A DNA stretch of 64,000 nucleotides, taken from Achromobacter sp. RTa (lineage in GTDB: Bacteria > Pseudomonadota > Gammaproteobacteria > Burkholderiales > Burkholderiaceae_B). How positions within the stretch are numbered: position 1 is the first letter of the stretch; each line of letters starts with the position of its first letter. The stretch is taken from positions 116,127 through 180,126 of the forward strand of contig NZ_JPYO01000001.1 of NCBI RefSeq assembly GCF_000757485.1, in the 5' to 3' direction. The notes below the pieces were generated by a model, which did not search any database, was not told the origin of the DNA, and was given only the letters and a program-made list of their open reading frames with translations. A program made the translations under genes and the position numbers. Shown piece after piece: positions 58,877 through 64,000 of the stretch.

Positions 58877-58897
58877 GGCGGGGCTTTTGGCCCCGCC
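58877..58897 (-). terminator. GC-rich hairpin after the thiolase gene
   Basis: ggcggggc / gccccgcc stem with a ttttg loop. On the minus strand it lies just after the thiolase stop. Could end or attenuate transcription before the carboxyltransferase gene, or belong to the repeat element. Confidence 0.45.
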
Positions 58898-58902
58898 ATT
58901 CC

Positions 58903-60084
58903 TCACACCATTTCGATCGCCATCGCCACGGCTTCGCCGCCGCCGATGCACAGCGTGGCCACGCCGCGCTTGCCGCCGGTCTTGCGCAGCGCGCCGACCA
59001 GCGTGGCCATCAGGCGGGCGCCGGATGCGCCGATCGGGTGGCCCAGGGCGGTGGCGCCGCCATGCACGTTGACCTTTTCATGCGGAAGCTTGAAGTCGGC
59101 CATGGCGGCCATGGTGACCACCGCGAAGGCTTCGTTGATTTCGTACAGGTCCACGTCCTCGGCCTTCCAGCCGGTCTTGGCGAACAGATTCTTCAGCGCG
59201 CCCACGGGGGCGGTGGTGAACCAGTTCGGCTCTTGCGAGTGCTGGCTGTGGGCCACGATGCGGGCCAGCGGCTTCACGCCCAGCTTCTCGGCCGTGGAGG
59301 CGCGCATCAGCACCATGGCGGCGGCGCCGTCGGAAATCGAGGACGAGTTGGCGGCGGTGACAGTGCCGTCCTTCTTGAACGCGGGCTTGAGCGTGGGGAT
59401 CTTCTCCGGCATGGCCTTGGTAGGGGCTTCGTCGGTGTCGATCACGGTGTCGCCCTTGCGGCCGGCGACCGTCACGGGGGCGATTTCCCACTTGAAGCTG
59501 CCGTCTTCCGAGGCGGCGCGGGCGCGGCGCAGCGATTCCAGCGAGAAGGCGTCCTGCTGTTCGCGGGTGAAGGAATACTTGGAGGCGCAGTCCTCGGCGA
59601 ACACGCCCATGGCCTTGCCCTTATCGTAGGCGTCTTCCAGGCCATCCAGGGCCATGTGGTCGTACACGGTGTTGTGGCCGTAGCGGTAGCCCTGGCGGCC
59701 CTTGAGCAGCAGGTACGGCGCGTTGCTCATGCTTTCCTGGCCGCCGGCGACGACGACGTTGGCGGTGCCCGCGGCCAGCAGGTCATGGCCGAACATGGCG
59801 GCCTTCAGGCCCGATCCGCACACCTTGTGGATGGTGGTGCACGACACGCCCAGCGGCAGGCCCGCGCCCAGCGCGGCCTGGCGCGCCGGGGCCTGGCCCT
59901 GACCGGCTTGCAGCACGTTGCCCATGATGACTTCTTCGACCAGCTCGGGCTTGATGCCCGCGCGTTCGACGGCGGCCTTGATGGCGACCGAACCCAGTTC
60001 GTGCGCGGCCAGGCCGGACAAGGCGCCCAGCATGCCGCCCATGGGCGTGCGGGCGACGGAAACGATGACGATGGGATCTGACAT
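58903..60084 (-). CDS. Acetyl-CoA C-acetyltransferase (thiolase)
   Basis: 393 residues. Nucleophile Cys in [17 protein letters not shown] (about 90), NEAFA motif [11 protein letters not shown]-terminal [16 protein letters not shown] and active Cys [16 protein letters not shown]. Degradative acetoacetyl-CoA thiolase, the last step of leucine/ketone-body breakdown, fitting its place in this operon. It has the canonical catalytic residues, unlike the thiolase-like protein at 32560. Confidence 0.93.
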   Translation of the reverse strand: MSDPIVIVSVARTPMGGMLGALSGLAAHELGSVAIKAAVERAGIKPELVEEVIMGNVLQAGQGQAPARQAALGAGLPLGVSCTTIHKVCGSGLKAAMFGHDLLAAGTANVVVAGGQESMSNAPYLLLKGRQGYRYGHNTVYDHMALDGLEDAYDKGKAMGVFAEDCASKYSFTREQQDAFSLESLRRARAASEDGSFKWEIAPVTVAGRKGDTVIDTDEAPTKAMPEKIPTLKPAFKKDGTVTAANSSSISDGAAAMVLMRASTAEKLGVKPLARIVAHSQHSQEPNWFTTAPVGALKNLFAKTGWKAEDVDLYEINEAFAVVTMAAMADFKLPHEKVNVHGGATALGHPIGASGARLMATLVGALRKTGGKRGVATLCIGGGEAVAMAIEMV

Positions 60085-60117
60085 GACTAGCTCCTGTGAG
60101 GGTCGGGACAGCTCGGG

Positions 60118-62025
60118 TTACGAGGCCGCGTCGGTGCCCGGCGGGCGTTCGGGACGCAGGCGTCTGTCCGTATCGTAAGGGAAAAATTCTTCAATCCGGC
60201 CTTGCGCCACATGCGTCCGGCAGGCCTGCCACCATTCGGGTTCCAGCAGGTCTGAATGGTGACGCATGAAGGCGCCGCGCACGCGCGCGTCGCCCAGCAG
60301 GAAACGGCCGAATTCTTCCGGAAACACGTCATTCGGGCCGATGGCGTACCAGGGTTCCGACGCCATTTCCGCTTCCTCGTTGGGGGCGGGCGGAATGCGC
60401 CGGAAATTCATTTCGGTCATGCGCTGGATTTCGTCGTAGTCGTAGAAAACGACCCGTCCCAGCCGCGTGACGCCGAAGTTCTTGTAAAGCATGTCGCCGG
60501 GGAAGATATTGGCCGCGGCCAATTGGCGGATGGCGTCGCCGTATTCGCGCACGGCCGGGTCCAGCAGCGCGTCGGACGCCTGTTGCAGATACAGGTTGAG
60601 CGGGGTCATCCGCCGTTCGATGTAGACGTGACGGATGAGCACCGTGTCGCCGGTGACCTCGATCAGGCTCGGCACCAGCCGTTGCAGTTCGTCGAGCAGG
60701 GCCGGCGCGAAGCGGCTGCGCGGCAGCGCCACCTGGGAATACTCCCAGGTGTCGGCCATGCGCCCCACACGGTCGTGCAGCTTCACCATCTGGTACTTGC
60801 GCCGCACGGTGGCGTGGTCCATGCCGTCTTTGTCGATATGGTCCTTGATCAGCTTGAAGACGTAGGGATACGACGGCAGCGTGAACACGCACATCACCAT
60901 CCCCTTGATGCCGGGCGCGATGTCGAACGCGTCGCGCGAATGGGCCAGGTGGTGCAGGAAATCCCGGTAGAACAGCGTCTTGCCCTGCTTCTGCAGGCCG
61001 ATCATGGTGTAGAGCTCGGCCTTGGGCTTGCGCGGCAGCAGGCTGGACAGGAAGTTCACCACCGCCGCCGGCGTTTCCATGTCGACCAGGAAGTAGGCGC
61101 GGGTGAAGCTGAACAGGGTGCTCAGGTCGTCGGCGCCCAGCAGCAGCGCGTCCAGCCGGACCTGGCCCGCGGGATTGCGCGTGAGCGCCACGGTGAACGG
61201 ATACACCGTGGACTGATTGATCAGGCGCCCGACGATGTAGGCGCCCTTGTTGCGGAAGAACAGCGAGCCCAGCGCATGGATTTGGCAATCGCTGGCGATG
61301 CGCCGGCCCACGTGGCGCGGAAGCTGGGCCCGCAGCTGTTTGACGGCCGCGCGCGCCAGCAGGCGGGTGTCGCGTGGCAGGTCTTCGAAGGGCAGCGCCA
61401 GGCCGAAATCCGCCACCATGCGGATCAGGCTTTTCTGCAGGCCCTCGGCCACCGGGTAGTACACCCGGTACGAGGGCTTGTGGCTGTCCAGGTATTCGGT
61501 GGCCACCGCGGGCCGCACGAACAGGAAATCGTTGTGGAAGTAATCGCGGTGCAGGATGCGGCAGGACACCGAATTGAAGAAGGTCTCGGCGCATTCGGGC
61601 TGGCGGTGCTCGCCCAGCAGGCCCACGTATTCCTGCTTCACTTGCTGCCAGAACGCGGTTTGCGCCTCGTCCAGCGGCGCGGGGCCGCCGGCGCCGTTGG
61701 CGCCGTTCGCGCCCGCCCCATTTGCATCGGCTCCGTTCGCCCCAGGCGGGGTCGGCGCCGAGCCCGGGCGGCCGCGCAGCGCGCCTTCCAGTTGCGAGGC
61801 GCATTCGCGCACCCGCATGTCGTAGTACTCGATGCGCTCGCGCGACAGGTGCTGGATGCCGTGCCAGTCCCCGGATTCGAACAGCGCCTTGGCGCGCTGC
61901 GCGCTGTAGCGGAACAGCGCGTAGTGGCGGTCGAAGCCGGCCAGGATGAGCTGCGCCACGTCCAGCGGCGAGGGCCCCGGGGCGGGGGCCTGCTCGATGT
62001 GCTGGACGTCGGACATGCGGATCAT
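60118..62025 (-). CDS. aceK: Isocitrate dehydrogenase kinase/phosphatase
   Basis: 635 residues. AceK switches isocitrate dehydrogenase by phosphorylation and so diverts carbon to the glyoxylate shunt during growth on acetyl-CoA. Family-typical segments include FFRNKGAYIVGRLINQ, FDIAPGIKGMVMCVFTLPSYPYVFKLIKD (read in parts), RMADTWEYSQVALPRSRF, LYLQQAS and GDMLYKNFGVTRLGRVVFYDYDEI. It is longer than E. coli AceK (578 aa), largely because of a low-complexity insert of Ala/Asn/Gly repeats at 92-116. Placed between isovaleryl-CoA dehydrogenase and thiolase, it may tie acetyl-CoA supply to the shunt. Confidence 0.93.
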   Translation of the reverse strand: MIRMSDVQHIEQAPAPGPSPLDVAQLILAGFDRHYALFRYSAQRAKALFESGDWHGIQHLSRERIEYYDMRVRECASQLEGALRGRPGSAPTPPGANGADANGAGANGANGAGGPAPLDEAQTAFWQQVKQEYVGLLGEHRQPECAETFFNSVSCRILHRDYFHNDFLFVRPAVATEYLDSHKPSYRVYYPVAEGLQKSLIRMVADFGLALPFEDLPRDTRLLARAAVKQLRAQLPRHVGRRIASDCQIHALGSLFFRNKGAYIVGRLINQSTVYPFTVALTRNPAGQVRLDALLLGADDLSTLFSFTRAYFLVDMETPAAVVNFLSSLLPRKPKAELYTMIGLQKQGKTLFYRDFLHHLAHSRDAFDIAPGIKGMVMCVFTLPSYPYVFKLIKDHIDKDGMDHATVRRKYQMVKLHDRVGRMADTWEYSQVALPRSRFAPALLDELQRLVPSLIEVTGDTVLIRHVYIERRMTPLNLYLQQASDALLDPAVREYGDAIRQLAAANIFPGDMLYKNFGVTRLGRVVFYDYDEIQRMTEMNFRRIPPAPNEEAEMASEPWYAIGPNDVFPEEFGRFLLGDARVRGAFMRHHSDLLEPEWWQACRTHVAQGRIEEFFPYDTDRRLRPERPPGTDAAS

Positions 62026-62044
62026 GGCGGGGCTCGGCCTGGGG

Positions 62045-63223
62045 TCAGGCGGTTTCGTTGAACAGCTCGCGGCCGATCAGCATGCGGCGGATTTCGCTGG
62101 TGCCGGCGCCGATCTCGTACAGCTTGGCGTCGCGCCACAGGCGGCCCACCGGGTATTCGTTGATGTAGCCGTTGCCGCCCAGGATCTGCACGCCTTCGCC
62201 CGCCATCCAGGTGGCCTTCTCGGCCGTGTACAGGATCAGCGCGGCGCAGTCCTTGCGGACCTGGCGCACGTGTTCCGTGCCCAGTTTGTCCAGGTTCTTG
62301 CCCACCTGGTAGCAGAAGGCGCGGCTGGCCTGCAGCGTGGTGTACAGGTCGGCGACCTTGCCCTGGATCAGCTGGAATTCGCCGATGGCCTGGCCGAACT
62401 GCTTGCGGTCGTGGATGTAGGGCACCACCACGTCCATCACGGCCTGCATGATGCCCAGGGGGCCGCCGGACAGCACGGCGCGTTCATAGTCCAGGCCGCT
62501 CATCAGCACCTTGACGCCGCCATTGACCTGGCCCAGCACGTTTTCTTCGGGGATCTCGCAATCCTGGAACACCAGCTCGCCGGTGTGGCTGCCGCGCATG
62601 CCCAGCTTGTCGAGCTTCTGCGCGATGGAAAAGCCCTTGAAGCCCTTTTCCACCAGGAAGGCGGTGATGCCGCGCTGGCGCGCTTCGGGATCCGTCTTGG
62701 CGTAGACCACGAGCGTGTCCGCGTCGGGGCCGTTGGTGATCCACATCTTGGTGCCGTTGAGCACGTAGCGGTCGCCTTTCTTGTCGGCGCGCAGCTTCAT
62801 GCTGACCACGTCGGAACCCGCGCCCGGCTCGCTCATGGCCAGGGCGCCGATATGCTCGCCGGAAATCAGCTTGGGCAGGTACTTGGCTTTCTGGGCCGCC
62901 GTGCCGTTGCGGTTGATCTGGTTCACGCACAGGTTGGAGTGGGCGCCGTAGGACAGGCCCACCGACGCGCTGGCGCGCGAGATTTCCTCCATTACCACCA
63001 TATGGGCCAGATAGCCCAGGTTGGCGCCGCCATATTCCTCGTCGGCCGTCATGCCCAGCACGCCGAGTTCGCCGAATTTGCGCCAGAGATCCATGGGGAA
63101 TTGGTCGCTGCGGTCGACTTCGGCCGCGCGTGGCGCGATCTCGGCCTGCGCGAAATTGCGCACGGCGTCGCGCAGCATGTCCAGGTCTTCGCCCAAGTCG
63201 AAGTTCAGGCCGGGAAGATTCAT
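62045..63223 (-). CDS. liuA: Isovaleryl-CoA dehydrogenase
   Basis: 392 residues from ATG 63223 (ggaga box). Acyl-CoA dehydrogenase with [40 protein letters not shown], the catalytic Glu in [20 protein letters not shown] (typical of IVD), and [40 protein letters not shown] at the C-terminus (read in parts). First gene of the leucine-degradation operon. LiuR-type operator upstream. Confidence 0.93.
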   Translation of the reverse strand: MNLPGLNFDLGEDLDMLRDAVRNFAQAEIAPRAAEVDRSDQFPMDLWRKFGELGVLGMTADEEYGGANLGYLAHMVVMEEISRASASVGLSYGAHSNLCVNQINRNGTAAQKAKYLPKLISGEHIGALAMSEPGAGSDVVSMKLRADKKGDRYVLNGTKMWITNGPDADTLVVYAKTDPEARQRGITAFLVEKGFKGFSIAQKLDKLGMRGSHTGELVFQDCEIPEENVLGQVNGGVKVLMSGLDYERAVLSGGPLGIMQAVMDVVVPYIHDRKQFGQAIGEFQLIQGKVADLYTTLQASRAFCYQVGKNLDKLGTEHVRQVRKDCAALILYTAEKATWMAGEGVQILGGNGYINEYPVGRLWRDAKLYEIGAGTSEIRRMLIGRELFNETA

Positions 63224-63345
63224 CGATGTCTCCGTGATAGTGGGTACTTACATTCTTATGGATGCCCGTGCTCCGCGCCACGCCGCCTCAGGTGGGCCCA
63301 TGATGCGCCGATCCGCCATCGCCGCGCAATGATGCACTGCAAATA

Positions 63346-63365
63346 TTACGTTTACGTAAACGTAA
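63346..63365. promoter_or_regulatory. LiuR-type operator palindrome
   Basis: TTACGTTTACGTAAACGTAA is a perfect 20-bp palindrome 123 bp before liuA. It resembles sites of the MerR-type regulator LiuR before leucine/branched-chain catabolic operons in proteobacteria. The liuR gene itself is not in the window; assignment is inferred from the motif and the operon. Confidence 0.7.
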
Positions 63366-63470
63366 ATTGGAGTCGGGTTATCCCTAGGGGAAACGTGATT
63401 TCTCGCGGAGGGCCGATGAGTAATATTCGAATCTGTCCCTGAAATCCTGTACCACCGCGACGGAGTTGCC

Positions 63471-64000
63471 GTGCTCGAACTATCCAATCTAGACGAAATC
63501 GTGGCGCTGCGGCGCGATATCCACATGCATCCCGAGCTCTGCTACGAAGAGCACCGCACGGCCAAGGTCGTGGCGGACACGCTGCGCGGCTGGGGCATCG
63601 AGACGCACACCGGCATCGCCAAGACGGGCGTGGTCGGCGTGATCAAGCGGGGCACGTCCGGCCGCGCCATCATGCTGCGCGCCGACATGGACGCGCTGCC
63701 CATGCAGGAGGAAAATCAGTTCGAGCACCGTTCGCGCCATGACGGCAAGATGCACGGCTGCGGCCATGACGGCCACACGGCCATGCTGCTGGCCGCGGCC
63801 CGGCACCTGCAGACGGCGGGCGGCTTCGACGGCACGGTGTACCTGTGCTTCCAGCCGGCCGAGGAAGGCGGCGCGGGCGGCCGCGCCATGATCCAGGACG
63901 GCCTGTTCGCGCGCTTCCCGTGCGAAGCCGTGTTCGGCATGCACAACTGGCCTGGTTTGCCCGCCGGTTCGTTCGGCGTGTGCGCGGGCCCGATGATGGC
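63471..64000 (+). CDS. M20-family amidohydrolase (3' end outside window)
   Basis: At least 176 residues from GTG 63471 (ggag 6-9 nt upstream). Metal-binding motifs of HipO-type peptidases are visible: ALRRDIHMHPELCYEE, ADMDALPMQEE and GKMHGCGHDGHTAMLLAAAR, then CFQPAEEGGAGGRAMI and FGMHNWPGLPAGSF. Such enzymes cleave N-acyl amino acids (hippurate, N-acetyl) using two divalent metals. Divergent from liuA with 247 bp between. Runs past the window end, no frame break seen. Confidence 0.88.
   Translation, partial: MLELSNLDEIVALRRDIHMHPELCYEEHRTAKVVADTLRGWGIETHTGIAKTGVVGVIKRGTSGRAIMLRADMDALPMQEENQFEHRSRHDGKMHGCGHDGHTAMLLAAARHLQTAGGFDGTVYLCFQPAEEGGAGGRAMIQDGLFARFPCEAVFGMHNWPGLPAGSFGVCAGPMM

Overview
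The window comes from a high-GC betaproteobacterium, most likely Achromobacter or a close Bordetella relative (family Alcaligenaceae). The grounds are three Bug-type (Bordetella uptake gene) solute-binding proteins, the ubiquitous aggaga-type ribosome binding sites, two FecI/FecR/TonB-receptor sets, and a leucine-degradation operon that carries aceK. The genus is inferred from gene content only; no 16S or housekeeping marker is present.

Layout. 1-1200: 3' part of an acetylornithine-type aminotransferase (argD) and its terminator. 1230-3320: old debris and a switchable gene: a frameshifted YegP/DUF1508 copy (an intact paralog sits at 39181), a Fic-domain protein whose catalytic His reads as Gln, an array of five 9-bp operators at 20-21 bp periodicity, and the last 20 codons of a destroyed TonB-dependent receptor. 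3450-14575: an accessory, lower-GC defence-like island with (a) a DGQHR/ParB-fold protein plus a HEPN-like protein, the pair flanked by an imperfect 20-bp direct repeat, (b) an unrecognised 367-aa protein, and (c) a 2119-aa Avs-like STAND NTPase with an N-terminal PD-(D/E)xK nuclease domain and an overlapping 231-aa partner. 14830-15390: a structured RNA region that looks like a C4-type antisense RNA, with segments complementary to the ribosome binding site of a small downstream ORF.

15470-19770: Fur-box, ECF sigma, FecR and TonB-dependent siderophore receptor. 19890-21430: a methyltransferase and an SDR oxidoreductase. 21506-34495 (minus): a tightly packed 12-gene catabolic operon headed by an IclR regulator (thiolase-like protein, DUF35 OB protein, two Bug proteins, NDP-forming acyl-CoA synthetase, AtuA large and small parts, SDR, acyl-CoA dehydrogenase, APH-like kinase, AMP-forming acyl-CoA ligase). 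It probably breaks down an isoprenoid or branched carboxylic acid through its CoA ester; the substrate is not known. 34700-39510: small housekeeping and unknown genes, including an ABC ATPase with degenerate catalytic motifs. 39577-43700 (minus): a second Fur-box/sigma/FecR/receptor set. 43749-49461: TetR with a perfect operator palindrome and a divergent DHA2 efflux pump, two more MFS transporters and a LysR regulator.

49666-54711 (minus): an operon joining two halves of a UGSC-type (cysteine form of a selenoprotein reductase) system to a CaiB/BaiF CoA-transferase, a Bug protein and a thioredoxin reductase. The layout suggests a thioredoxin-reductase-driven reductive pathway in an aerobe. 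54921-63223 (minus): leucine/isovalerate operon (isovaleryl-CoA dehydrogenase, aceK, thiolase, MCC beta and alpha subunits) preceded by a perfect 20-bp palindrome of LiuR type. 63471-end: 5' part of an M20 amidohydrolase.

The best candidates for something undescribed are the DGQHR-HEPN cassette, the giant Avs-like protein with its overlapping partner, the C4-like RNA/small ORF unit, and the split UGSC-thioredoxin reductase operon. No tRNA, rRNA, CRISPR array or intact transposase was seen.
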